Shown here: piece by piece, positions 1-8,400 of the stretch | How positions within the stretch are numbered: position 1 is the first letter of the stretch | Layout of the letters: each line of letters begins with the position of its first letter | Assembly: GCF_003097515.1 (NCBI RefSeq) | Contig: NZ_CP029188.1 | Location: 4,351,001-4,415,000, forward strand | DNA: 64,000 bases | Reading direction: 5' to 3' | DNA from: Streptomyces tirandamycinicus | GTDB lineage: Bacteria; Actinomycetota; Actinomycetes; Streptomycetales; Streptomycetaceae | Notes under the pieces: generated by a model | Databases searched by the model: none | Told to the model about the DNA's origin: nothing | What the model saw: the letters and a program-made list of their open reading frames with translations, nothing else | Translations under genes and position numbers: made by a program

Positions 1-760
1 CTGAGTCCTCAATGCAGAGGGCGTGCCTGCGGATCATGTCATGACGCTGGGTCAGCTCACTGATCTTGGCGTGTTCGGCGTAGAGCGCGCTGGTCGTCTG
101 TCCTTCCGCGAAGGCGTAGTGCTCATGGTCGGGGGTCTCCAGCAGGACCAACGGGCCCGCCAGTGCCAGGCCGCTGCATCGGCCCATGGGCAGCGCCTGG
201 ACGGAGACGTTCCGCAATTCGGCTGCTTCGAGCACTCGTAGGAGCTGTCGCTTCATCGACTCGCCGCCGCCCACCATGCTGCGCAACGCCGCCTCGTGCA
301 GCACAAAGCTGAACATGGTGCTCGACCTGCGCGACAGTGCCTCCTGCCGCCGCAGCCTGGCCCCCACCCGCTCTTCGACCGTCTCGTCGTCCAGCGGCGG
401 GCAGCTCTCGCTGATCAGCGCCCGGGCGTACTCCTCGGTCTGAAGCAGCCCGGGGATCAGCAGGGGCTCGTACCAGTGGAGTGCGATCGCTTCGGCCTCG
501 ATCGCCATGTACTCCTGCGAGCGCGCCGGAAACGGCTCCGGCTTCAGGAACTCCAGCGCCGCCAGCAGCTTCCCCTGCGCCCCGCACATCTGGTCCGCCA
601 CCTGGAGCAGCCTGGCGCTCGGCTTGCGGCGCCCCTGCTCCATCGACTTCACCGTCTCGTACTCGTAGTTGGCCTCCTTGCCGAGCTCCTCGCGGCTGAC
701 GCCCGCCTCCGTGCGCCACAGTTTGATCTGGTTGCCGCAGTACCGCCAGGTCTCCGTCAT
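1..760 (-). CDS. XRE-family helix-turn-helix regulator with DUF5753 domain (partial, 3' end outside window)
   Basis: The reverse strand encodes 253 residues starting MTETWRYCGNQIKLWR and running off the left edge, so the C-terminus is missing (family members are usually about 270-290 aa). Residues about 8-65 form an XRE-type helix-turn-helix (WRTEAGVSREELGKEANYEY, then the SMEQGRRKPS recognition region); the rest matches the DUF5753 pattern (LLIPGLLQTEEYARAL, then the VRLR/RQ region). The ATG at 760 has a GGGGAGGG ribosome site 9-16 bases upstream. It is divergent from an RsbW-like ATP-binding protein, the classical streptomycete WhiJ/AbaA-type arrangement; the usual DUF397 partner, if present, would lie left of the window. 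A DNA-binding developmental or antibiotic regulator is inferred, not shown. Confidence 0.9.
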   Translation of the reverse strand, partial: MTETWRYCGNQIKLWRTEAGVSREELGKEANYEYETVKSMEQGRRKPSARLLQVADQMCGAQGKLLAALEFLKPEPFPARSQEYMAIEAEAIALHWYEPLLIPGLLQTEEYARALISESCPPLDDETVEERVGARLRRQEALSRRSSTMFSFVLHEAALRSMVGGGESMKRQLLRVLEAAELRNVSVQALPMGRCSGLALAGPLVLLETPDHEHYAFAEGQTTSALYAEHAKISELTQRHDMIRRHALCIEDS

Positions 761-865
761 GGTTGTTCGCCCTCCCCGTCCCAGGTGTACGCGTCGGGTA
801 CAACCACCGTGCGTACTCATGTCGTTACTTCATCAGGCCGGGGCGGCACCAGCAGCGTATGAGCC
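761..865. promoter_or_regulatory. Divergent promoter region, XRE regulator / ATP-binding protein
   Basis: This 105-base gap separates the two divergent starts. It holds a GTAC-N7-GTAC inverted element (in gtacgcgtcgggtac, about 790-804) and a second related gcgtac copy about 15 bases further. These are candidate operators for the XRE protein. No promoter hexamer was assigned with confidence. Confidence 0.3.
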
Positions 866-1387
866 ATGAATCAGCACATCGAGTGGCGGCTGCCCCGCAG
901 CCCGCGCAGCGCGGGCCGGGCCCGCGCGTTCCTGGCCGAGCAGTCGCGGGAGTGGAAGCTCCCCGACGAGGTGGCGGAGACGGCCGTGCTGCTGCTCAGT
1001 GAGCTGGTGACGAACGCCTGCCGGCACGCCCGCGTCCCGCCCGGCCGCCAGGTGCGGGCGCGGTGCGTGCTGGGGAGCGACGGTGTGCTGAGGGTCGAGG
1101 TGTCGGACGCGAGCGAGGTGCTGCCGTGCCCGCGTACCGCCGGACCCGGCGACGAGGCGGGACGCGGACTCGCGCTGGTCGCGGCGCTCGCGGACGCATG
1201 GGGCGCGCACCCGCGGGAGTGCGGCGTCGGGAAGACGGTGTGGTTCGAGATCGGCGACGGCGTGCGGGGCCGTCCCGGGTGTGCTGATCTGGAGGGAGCG
1301 GACGACGCGCGTCACGACCCGGGCCCGCCGGAAGGCGGGCCCCGGCCCGCCGCCACGGTTCCCGCGACCGTGGAGGGCGGGCCGTGA
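866..1387 (+). CDS. RsbW-like ATP-binding protein (GHKL fold, anti-sigma-type)
   Basis: This 173-aa protein has the HATPase_c fold of anti-sigma kinases such as RsbW/SpoIIAB: an N-box at residues 46-58 (ELVTNACRHA), the G1 region VEVSDAS near residue 75, and a G2 region GRGLALV near 97. The G1 glycine of canonical kinases (DxG) is replaced (DAS), which is common in the many stand-alone streptomycete members. Its role is probably to bind and perhaps phosphorylate an anti-anti-sigma partner, or to act with the divergent XRE/DUF5753 regulator. The C-terminal 30 residues are low-complexity Pro/Gly/Arg. Start chosen at ATG 866, before the conserved IEWRLPRSPRS segment. No adjacent sigma factor is present in the window. 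Confidence 0.85.
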   Translation: MNQHIEWRLPRSPRSAGRARAFLAEQSREWKLPDEVAETAVLLLSELVTNACRHARVPPGRQVRARCVLGSDGVLRVEVSDASEVLPCPRTAGPGDEAGRGLALVAALADAWGAHPRECGVGKTVWFEIGDGVRGRPGCADLEGADDARHDPGPPEGGPRPAATVPATVEGGP

Positions 1388-1399
1388 CAAGGAGGAGCC

Positions 1400-2053
1400 A
1401 TGTCCGACCCGGCGAAGCCGTCCCGGCATCTGAGCGGTATGCGAGACGAGCGGTACGGCGAGGTCGTGCTGATCTCACCGGACGGGAACGGCGGCCTCAA
1501 GGGAGCCGTCTACACCACCTACGGCCTCAACGACTGCCCGCCCGACAAGTGGAACGCACTGGACGCGGGCGCCCTGGCGGCGCGGTTCGGCGTCCCCGTC
1601 GTCTTCCTCAACGGGCCCCGGTTCTGGACGATCGACGAGGTCACCACGTACAACTGGGGCGGCGTCGAGCAGTTCGACGGCCTGGAGGCCCGCTGGGCCG
1701 CCGATGTCCGCATCCCGCCGGACGTCGACTTCTCCGCCGGGGCCGGCGGGAAGCACTATGTGCCCACCACCGTGGACCGGGACACCGAGTACGTGCTGAA
1801 GGCCGGCAGGCCGGTGTACACCCTGGAGGACCCCGATGGCCGGACGTTCGTGCTCCAGGCGTACTCCCACACCGTGGACCCCGGCCTGACGTCGGACTCG
1901 CTGGCCTCCCTCGGCGACCGGCTGCGGCTGCCGGAGGGCTGGCGGTTCCGCACGCACACCCCGGACGAGGACCTGCACGTCAGGACGGCGGACAACAAGG
2001 CGACCGTCGTACAGGACGAGCTGGAGAACACGTACATGCTCCACGCCCGCTGA
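1400..2053 (+). CDS. Conserved hypothetical protein, 217 aa
   Basis: A strong AAGGAGGAG ribosome site lies 5-7 bases before ATG 1400, and the gene follows the ATP-binding protein by 12 bases, so the two are probably co-transcribed. The predicted protein is soluble, acidic and without signal peptide or membrane segment. It begins MSDPAKPSRHLSGMRDERYG and contains an aromatic-rich segment (VYTTYGLNDCPPDKWNALD) and a central RFWTIDEVTTYNWGG. I do not recognise the family. Codon bias is normal for the genome, so it is a real gene; function cannot be assigned from sequence. Confidence 0.8.
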   Translation: MSDPAKPSRHLSGMRDERYGEVVLISPDGNGGLKGAVYTTYGLNDCPPDKWNALDAGALAARFGVPVVFLNGPRFWTIDEVTTYNWGGVEQFDGLEARWAADVRIPPDVDFSAGAGGKHYVPTTVDRDTEYVLKAGRPVYTLEDPDGRTFVLQAYSHTVDPGLTSDSLASLGDRLRLPEGWRFRTHTPDEDLHVRTADNKATVVQDELENTYMLHAR

Positions 2054-2056
2054 GCC

Positions 2057-2092
2057 GACCCGGACCCGGACCCGCACCCGGACCCGGCCCCG
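2057..2092. repeat. Hexanucleotide GACCCG tandem repeat
   Basis: Directly after the stop at 2053 there are about six imperfect copies of gacccg (one unit reads gcacccg, later gacccggccccg). It lies between the hypothetical gene and the next promoter; no function is evident. Confidence 0.7.
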
Positions 2093-2163
2093 GGATCGGC
2101 CCCGGCCGTATGGCTCGTGTGCGGTCCTGCGAGCGGTGCGCCGGGCGCGCCGGGAGGGCGCTG

Positions 2164-2169
2164 TAGGCT
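2164..2169 (+). promoter_or_regulatory. -10 element of a probable leaderless promoter
   Basis: TAGGCT matches the streptomycete -10 consensus (TANNNT). It is followed after 11 bases by GTG at 2181 and no ribosome site can be seen before that GTG, so a leaderless transcript starting at or just before the GTG is proposed. A sequenced 5' end would decide this. Confidence 0.5.
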
Positions 2170-2180
2170 CGGCAGTCCTT

Positions 2181-3878
2181 GTGACCCGGCTGCGTGCCCC
2201 GGCTGCGATCCGGCGCCGGCCGGCCGGCCTGGTGGGGACGGAACTGCTGCTCATGTGGATGCGGAGAGCGACCGGCGCGCGCCGGCTGGGGACGGCCGGG
2301 GCGCTGGCCGTCGCGGCCGGGGGCACCGTCGCCGGGGCGCTGCCGTTGCGCGAGCCCTGGGGGCTCTGGGCCACCTACGGACCCGCGGCGACCACGGCGG
2401 GCGCCGTCCTCGCGTACACCGGGCTGACGCTGCTGGTGCTCGCCTGGTGGACGTACGGCAGGCTGCTCGCCGGTGGCCGGGGCCCGGGCGTCCGGTACAC
2501 CCTCGGCACCCTCGGCTGGTGGGCCGCGCCGCTCGTCCTCGCACCACCGCTGCACAGTGCCGACGTCTACAGCTACATCGCCCAGGGCGCTATGGTCCTC
2601 GAAGGCCACGACGTGTACGCGCACGGGCCGTCGGTGCTCGGCCCGGACTCGTCCGGCGCCGACGCGGCGGCGAGCGTGGGCGGGCACTGGACGGACACCC
2701 CGGCGCCGTACGGACCGGTGTTCCTGCTGCTGGCGAAGGCCGTGGTGGCGGGTACGGGCGGCACCCTCGTGCCCGCCGTGCTCGGGATGCGGCTGCTCGC
2801 CGTCGCCGCGCTCGTCCTCGTCGCCTGGGCGGTACGGGGGCTCGCCGCCGAGTGCGGGGCGCAGCAGTCCCGGGCGCTGTGGCTGGCCGTGCTCAACCCG
2901 CTTCTGCTGCTGCACGTCGTCGGCGGCATGCACAACGACGGCCTGATGATCGGTCTCATGCTGACCGGGGTGCTGCTGGCGCTGCGCGGACGGCCGCTGA
3001 CGGGCAGCGCGGTCGTCGCCCTCGCCGTGATGGTCAAGTCCCCGGCGGTGCTCGCCCTGCTCTTCATCGGGCTGATCGCGGTACGCCGGAGCGAAGGGCC
3101 CCTGGCACGGCGCCTGGTGAAGGGCCTGACCGGACCCGCGCTGGTGGCAGCCGCGGTCGTTTCCGCGGCGTCGCTGCTCGGCGGCACCGGCTTCGGCTGG
3201 CTGCGGACGCAGGGCGTCGCCGGGACCATACACACGCCCCTGTCGCTCACCAGCGACCTCGGCCAGGCCGCGGGCCTCGCCGCCCGTGCCCTCACCGGTG
3301 CCGAACTCACCGCCGTGAAGGGCGCGGTGCAGACCCTCGGCCTCGCCGCCGCGCTCGCGGTGATCGCCTTCCTCGCCTTCCGGACGCTGCTCCCGTGGCG
3401 CGGTCGCCGGGCTCTCGATCCCGTGTACGGCCTGGGGCTGGCGCTCCTCGCGCTGGTAGCGCTGTCGCCGATGGTGCAGCCCTGGTACCTGCTGTGGGGG
3501 ACGGCAGCCGTCGCCGCGGCCGCGCCCGCCGCGCCCGCAGGGGAGGACGACCGGGTGGTGCGGGTGCTGACGGTCCTCTCCGTGGGCCTGGTGTACGAGA
3601 CGGCCCCCTCGGGACACACCCCGCCGTACGGCTTCGTGCTGGGGGCGCTCGCCTGCGCGGTGGCGGTGGCCGCGTCGCGGCGTGGTTTCGGGGGGCAAGC
3701 CCGCACCGGACCAGACGGACGCGCCGGAGCCGACGGGCCGGGTGGCCCCGATGGGCCCGACGGACCGGAGGGAGGAGGCGGCCCCGAGCCGGGTGGCCGC
3801 GCCGACGGAGGGCCCGCCTCACCGACGCCGGCGGCCCCGCCCGCCCCGGGCCGTCCGCGCGCTTCTCCTTCTCACTGA
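2181..3878 (+). CDS. MptB-like polyprenol-phosphate-mannose-dependent mannosyltransferase
   Basis: A 565-aa polytopic membrane protein of the GT-C type with about 12 hydrophobic segments. The first extracellular loop carries the family signature HSADVYSYIAQGAMVLEG, followed by DVYAHGP and, further on, PAPYGPVF. These match MptA/MptB-type alpha-1,6-mannosyltransferases that use polyprenyl phosphomannose as donor at the outer face of the membrane. In Streptomyces the acceptor is not known; lipoglycan is inferred by analogy to mycobacteria. The C-terminal 70 residues are a disordered Gly/Pro/Asp tail. An in-frame ATG at 2136 would add 15 residues; GTG 2181 was preferred because a -10 element lies between the two. 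Downstream it borders the transposon remnants. Confidence 0.85.
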   Translation: MTRLRAPAAIRRRPAGLVGTELLLMWMRRATGARRLGTAGALAVAAGGTVAGALPLREPWGLWATYGPAATTAGAVLAYTGLTLLVLAWWTYGRLLAGGRGPGVRYTLGTLGWWAAPLVLAPPLHSADVYSYIAQGAMVLEGHDVYAHGPSVLGPDSSGADAAASVGGHWTDTPAPYGPVFLLLAKAVVAGTGGTLVPAVLGMRLLAVAALVLVAWAVRGLAAECGAQQSRALWLAVLNPLLLLHVVGGMHNDGLMIGLMLTGVLLALRGRPLTGSAVVALAVMVKSPAVLALLFIGLIAVRRSEGPLARRLVKGLTGPALVAAAVVSAASLLGGTGFGWLRTQGVAGTIHTPLSLTSDLGQAAGLAARALTGAELTAVKGAVQTLGLAAALAVIAFLAFRTLLPWRGRRALDPVYGLGLALLALVALSPMVQPWYLLWGTAAVAAAAPAAPAGEDDRVVRVLTVLSVGLVYETAPSGHTPPYGFVLGALACAVAVAASRRGFGGQARTGPDGRAGADGPGGPDGPDGPEGGGGPEPGGRADGGPASPTPAAPPAPGRPRASPSH

Positions 3879-3915
3879 CGGACCTGCCCCGCGCAGCCAG
3901 CCTCCGGCTCTCGGG

Positions 3916-3957
3916 TCAGGAGGCGTCGCCGCTCTGCCGGTGCTTCCTGCCGTCACG
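3916..3957 (-). pseudogene. C-terminal remnant of a lost paralogue of the 76-aa membrane protein
   Basis: The reverse strand reads GRKHRQSGDAS followed by a stop. The intact gene at 14,696-14,926 ends GRKHQQSGNAG-stop, and the DNA is nearly identical over about 35 bases (ctctgccggtgcttcctgccg versus ctctgctggtgcttcctgccg). The similarity stops abruptly where the IS5-type transposase sequence begins, so the rest of the gene was replaced or deleted by the insertion sequences. Confidence 0.6.
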
Positions 3958-3963
3958 CCGCCC

Positions 3964-4249
3964 TCACACCGGGGTCCAGTGGCGCTATCTACCGCGCGAC
4001 TTCCCGCACTGGAACACCGGCTACGGCTACTTCGCCAAATGGGCGGACGAGGGCGTATTCACCCAGCTTAACGGCCTGCTCAGGCGGCTCTTACGGGATA
4101 GGGAGGGTCGGAATGCCGAGCCGTCGGCCTGCGTGGGCGTCGAGGCCGGGAAGAGGATCGTCGGACGCAAGCGGAGCATCGTCACCGACACGCTCGGACT
4201 CCTCCTCGCCGTGTTCGTCACCGCGGCGAGCGTGCAGGATTCCATCGCT
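3964..4249 (+). pseudogene. IS5-family transposase fragment (internally deleted)
   Basis: The forward frame reads TGVQWRYLPRDFPHWNTGYG, then FAKWADEGVFTQLNGLLRRL and, after an apparent in-frame deletion following EPSACV, GRKRSIVTDTLGLLLAVFVT and AASVQDS. These are the N-terminal and central blocks of IS5/IS1182-like DDE transposases. The usual block between ACV and the GRKR region (containing the first catalytic Asp, normally LDAQSVKTS) is missing and nothing C-terminal of VQDS remains. The fragment is non-functional. It abuts an opposite-strand IS1380-type remnant at about 4250. Confidence 0.75.
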
Positions 4250-4851
4250 GGACAGCCGCCGCCCTTGCGCTTGCCAAGCAGGCACCACCGGCCGTCGAGG
4301 TCGTACTTCGGGTTCAGGCGCTTCACCCTGCGCACGATCAGCCGGGCGGTGGCGTGGAACACCTTCTTCTCGCTGGTGAACGCGGTGAAGGGGACCTCGG
4401 CGATCTCGGCGTCGGAGATCCAGCGTTCCTCCTCGGCGTCCCAGACGGCGGCGGCGTACTTGATCGGCGTCCAGGCGCCCTCGTCGATGGTGGCGATGGC
4501 CTCGCGGATCTTCTTCCTGACCGCGACCGCGAGGGAGAACCGTGCGCCGGCCTCGCGGCAGACGTCGACGACCTTGTGGGAGAATACGCGGAGTCGGCGA
4601 GGACGATGATCTGCGCGGTGATGCCCTTTGCCCGCCCCGGCGACCATGCCGCCCACGATGCTCATAGTCTTCGCCTCGGCGGCCGTTCCGGTGCCGCTCC
4701 TCGCGCCGGTCAGCTTCACCTTCTCGGCCACCAGAGTGGCCAGCCCGCACCGCTCGGCCAGCCGGATCGTCGGGACCAGCCCGGCATGCGCGATCAGGCT
4801 GGGGTCGTCGAACGCGGCGAACAGGGCCGCCGGGCTGTGGAAGACTTTCAC
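4250..4851 (-). pseudogene. IS1380-family transposase remnant (deletion plus frameshift)
   Basis: The reverse strand starts at ATG 4851 with MKVFHSPAALFAAFDDPSLI and continues LVAEKVKLTGARSGTGT to SIVGGMVAGAG, typical IS1380 N-terminus. It then jumps directly to the block around GITAQIIVLADSA, so the segment encoding the first catalytic region is deleted. A single base is lost in the following Tyr-Phe (normally SAYFSHK; here the frame changes between SAY and SHKVVDVCREAG). The remaining part runs to RWCLLGKRKGGGCPAMES and is cut where the IS5 fragment begins. About 600 bases remain of a roughly 1.4-kb gene. Bases 4852-5056 probably include the old element end; nothing else is recognisable there. 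Confidence 0.75.
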
Positions 4852-5056
4852 TTCAGAGGTGCCTTGCCGATCGTGCGTGCTGGAAGTGTAGGAACTCCCA
4901 TCATCGCAGGTCAGCGGGCACCGCTTCCCATTCCTTCGTCCACAGGCCGATCACCACACGGTGGAACGAGGGTCTGGGCTGGCGCCCAGCGGGTTACCGC
5001 CCTCACCGTTCCGGCAGTGGCAGAGAGCGTTCGTGGCCTGCGCACCCGATGACGAG

Positions 5057-5087
5057 GGCCTGGCCCCGGCGGTACCGGGGCCAGGCC
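5057..5087 (-). terminator. Hairpin terminator of the toxin-immunity operon
   Basis: Perfect 13-bp arms (ggcctggccccgg at 5057-5069 and its complement at 5075-5087) with a 5-base loop lie two bases beyond the stop codon of the immunity gene. There is no clear T-run, as is common for terminators of high-GC actinobacteria. Confidence 0.7.
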
Positions 5088-5088
5088 G

Positions 5089-5379
5089 TCAGACGTCGTC
5101 CGAGGTGGGGACGAGCAACCGGGGATCAATGTCGGTCACGCTGTCCGCGTAGTCCAGCCGGGTGGCTGCCGACATGAGCCGGTCGTACTCGTCCTTCCGC
5201 AACGTAAGTCGGAACGAGTTGACCGTGTTGATGAGGTAGTCGATCGCGATCTCCGCCTCGTCGTTCGCGACGAGGTCACGGACCGAATCGAGGGCCGGCA
5301 CGGTTTCCCCCCGAGTCGAGGCTCGTCGCTTCAGAGCGTCGACCACCGCGCGGATGATGTCTTCCGCGGAACTGTTCAT
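5089..5379 (-). CDS. Candidate immunity protein for the adjacent RHS toxin (MafI-like)
   Basis: A 96-aa acidic, mostly helical protein starting MNSSAEDIIRAVVDALKRR. It lies 81 bases downstream of the toxin gene on the same strand and ends just before a hairpin, the position expected for a polymorphic-toxin immunity gene. The segment NDEAEIAIDYLINTVNSFRL resembles the helical region of MafI-type immunity proteins (ExxlAldxLlxxl pattern), which neutralise nuclease-tipped toxins; this resemblance is by eye and weak. GC content (about 62% by hand count over 5161-5220) is below that of the genome, like the toxin tip, suggesting the two moved together. Its task would be to bind and inhibit the toxin tip in the producing cell. 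Confidence 0.65.
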   Translation of the reverse strand: MNSSAEDIIRAVVDALKRRASTRGETVPALDSVRDLVANDEAEIAIDYLINTVNSFRLTLRKDEYDRLMSAATRLDYADSVTDIDPRLLVPTSDDV

Positions 5380-5460
5380 GTGCCGCCAGACTCCTCAATG
5401 CCATGTGAAATGAGTGTCCGGTGCCAGCCGCGTGACGCGGGTCCGGCACCGGACGGTGTG

Positions 5461-8400
5461 TCAGCCGGTCCTGTTCTTGTATGCCGTGGTTACGCCCAGC
5501 GGCTTTCCATCAGGTGCCGGGATGTTCCGGTAGAACGCCGTGACCGTCCACTTCTTTTTCTTCCGGCAGCCACAACCCGTCTTGTACGAGTATGTGATCT
5601 TCCAGGCCGTGTTGTTCCACCCGTGCTCCCAGTCTACTTTCCACTTGCCGTAGAGCAGCGCCTTCTTCAGGTCACTGATCATTCCGGAACTGGTCAACCA
5701 GTTGGACTTCTTGCCGTAGCCGACGTGCTTGGATTTGATGTGCGCGAGGCCGAACTTGCCGTACTTCACGCCGTTTTCCCTGACGTTGGACGTGCTGCCC
5801 TCTCGGATGGTCCTCCAATACGAGTTCATCCCGCGCGACCACATGAGGATGCGCCACTTGTCGCACTTCTTGAAGGGGTTGCCCCAGGCGCCGCAGCGGC
5901 CGTCGAGGTCGGTGCCGTTGACCGGATCCGCGCAGACGTAGTCGTATGCGTTGCAGTTGCCGCCGAAGACCGGGTCGGTCTGCAGGAACCGAGCGGTGTT
6001 CGGATCGTAGAGGCGCACCCCCATGAGGGTGAGGCCGGTGAGGGTCTCACTCGACCGCTGCTTGCCGCCGAGCCAGCCGTAGCGTTGGGCGGCCTGGCCG
6101 GCGCGCGTGGCGCCGTTCTCGTCGGTGTCCAGTGCCGTCGGCGCCACGGCCGTGTCGAGGGGCAGTTGCAGTGCGACGTCCCCGTGGATGTTGGTGAGCT
6201 GCAGGACGGTGCCGCTCGTCTTGCCTGTCGTGGCGGTCAGCGCGCCGGTCGCGGTGGTGACGTTGCGGGTTAGCGTGCTGCCGGCCGCGTTCTCGACGAT
6301 CCAGCTCGGGTTGTCGGAGTCGCCGCTGTAGTGGTTGGTTTTGGCCTCCGTCTGGCTCCAGGTGCCGGAGCTGCTGGTCTCGATGGTCCAGGAGCGGAAG
6401 CGTAGCCCGGCGTCGAGCTGCCAGGTCTGGCGCTTGGTACCGGCGGTCTGCTGGTGGGCGAGGTCGTTGGCGTAGTAGGAGACGGTGGATCCGGGGAGAG
6501 CGGTCGTACGGCCGAAGCCGTCGTACGAGTAGCCTCCGCCCACGATCCGGTCCGCGGTGTCGTACGCCCTCGTGGTGGCGGTGCCCTCAGCGGTGGGGCA
6601 GGCCAGTCCCGGTGCGGCCGACGCCGTGCTCACCGCGGTCCGGTTGGACCGTTTGTCCACGGTGTAGCCGCGCAGGGTGCAGACGGTGTCCACTGTGTCC
6701 TCGACCCGGGTCAGCCGTCCGGCGTTGTCATAGCCGTACTTCTGGTCCGACCAGCCGGAGTGGGAGGCGTCCTGGCCGTGGATGGTCTGGGTGACCGTGT
6801 CGGAGTAGACGATGGTCTCGTCGCTGTTCCTCGTGTAGACGCGTTCGACGACCGCGCCGGTGGAGTCCTTGGTCTGCTTCAGGGTGTAGCCGCCGGGCAG
6901 TTTCTCCGTGGCGATGGTGCCGTCCGGGTCGTAGGTGGTGGAGAACTCCCCGGCCACCGAGTCGGTGACCTTCGTGGGTAGGCCGCGGGCCTCGATCGAG
7001 GCGTCGTAGGTGTAGGTGGTGCTGCTCGGGATGTTGTTGCTGGTTCTGACCGGGCGGTCGAGGAGATCGTACTCGGTGGTGGTGACTCCGCCATCGGCGT
7101 CGGTGTACGAGATCTCCCGTCCCAGCTTGTCGTAGGCCCGGGTGATCGTTCCGCCGGTCGGCGAGGTGGTCTTGGTCTGTTGACCCGAGACCGGATCGTA
7201 TTCGGTGGTGGCGGTGGGGACGGTTTGTCCGAGTCCGCCGGTGATCTGCACGGTGGTCGCGCGGCCCGCCGCGTCATAACTGCGCGTGATGGTACGGGTG
7301 GTTCCGCCGACCGTCTCGCTGGTCTTGGCCGTGTTGCCCCACCGGTCGTATTCGACGGTCATGGTCGGCAGCTGGGCCGGGTTACTGCCGCCTCCGGTGA
7401 TGTCTCCTGCCGGCCCGGTGCTGCACAGCAGGTCGGCCCACTCCGGTCGGCCCGCGCAGGCTCCGGTGCCGGTGGCGGACCAGTAGGTGGCTGTCTGCGT
7501 TCCGGCGTCGGTGCCGGACGTTCCGGGGGCGCCCTGCTTGACCACCCTGCCCTGGGAGTCGTACTCCGTGGTCGTGGTGATGGCCAGCCCCGCCGGGTCC
7601 TGCACGACCTTGGTGGCCAGGCCCTTGGCCCAGTCGTACTCGACCTTGATCACCTGCGCGTCACCCATGACACCCGGATGCTCACGGACCTGGGCGCCTT
7701 CGGTCGTGCTGGTGACCTGGTCGCTCGCCGCAGCGGTGTCACCGCTGGGGCGCCCCTCGTCGTACGCCTTGATCGTCCAGCTGCGGGCGATCACCGGCGA
7801 ACCGGCGGCCACCAGGGTGGTGGTGCCGGACTTCAGGTCCCTGGCGAGGTCGATCCGCCCGAGCGGGCCGAACTGCTCCAGCTCCCGGGTCCCGGTGTCG
7901 TTATATACGGACCGGGTGGACAGCAGCTCCGCGCGCTCGGCGCTCGGCAGATCCGATATGCCCAGTTCCGCCAGGGCCGCCCGGTCCGCCGCGCTCGTAC
8001 CGAGGGCGGTTTCCCGGTTCCCGGCCGAGAGCGACCGCACGACGTTGCTGAACCGGTCGTAGTCGGTGCTGTCGATCCGCCCACCCGGCGCCGCGGTATT
8101 GGTCCGCTGCCCCGAAGTGTTGAGGTAGTGGATCGTGGCCCGCTTGTAGTCGGCCGGTGCGAGATCCCCGCCGGAGTGGGACGTCGGCGCGGTGTCGGCA
8201 GGGAAGAGCGCGGCCGCGTCGGCCGGGGCGTCCAGTTGTCCCCAGGCCCCCACATCGGACACGCCCATCGCGTACGGGGCGGACGCCCCGGCGAGCGGGA
8301 CGTCGTAGACGACGCTGGTGTTGGCCACCCCTTCAGTCACATCGGCCGACCCCTGCTTCAGCCCGGGGCGCCCGGCCTTCAGCAGCATGCCGTCACCCGC

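Noticed and set aside
2117..4609. 830-codon open frame across the mannosyltransferase gene and IS region
   Set aside because: It is a shadow of the real mannosyltransferase frame; only its 3' part (IS5 transposase block) has protein similarity and is listed as a pseudogene.
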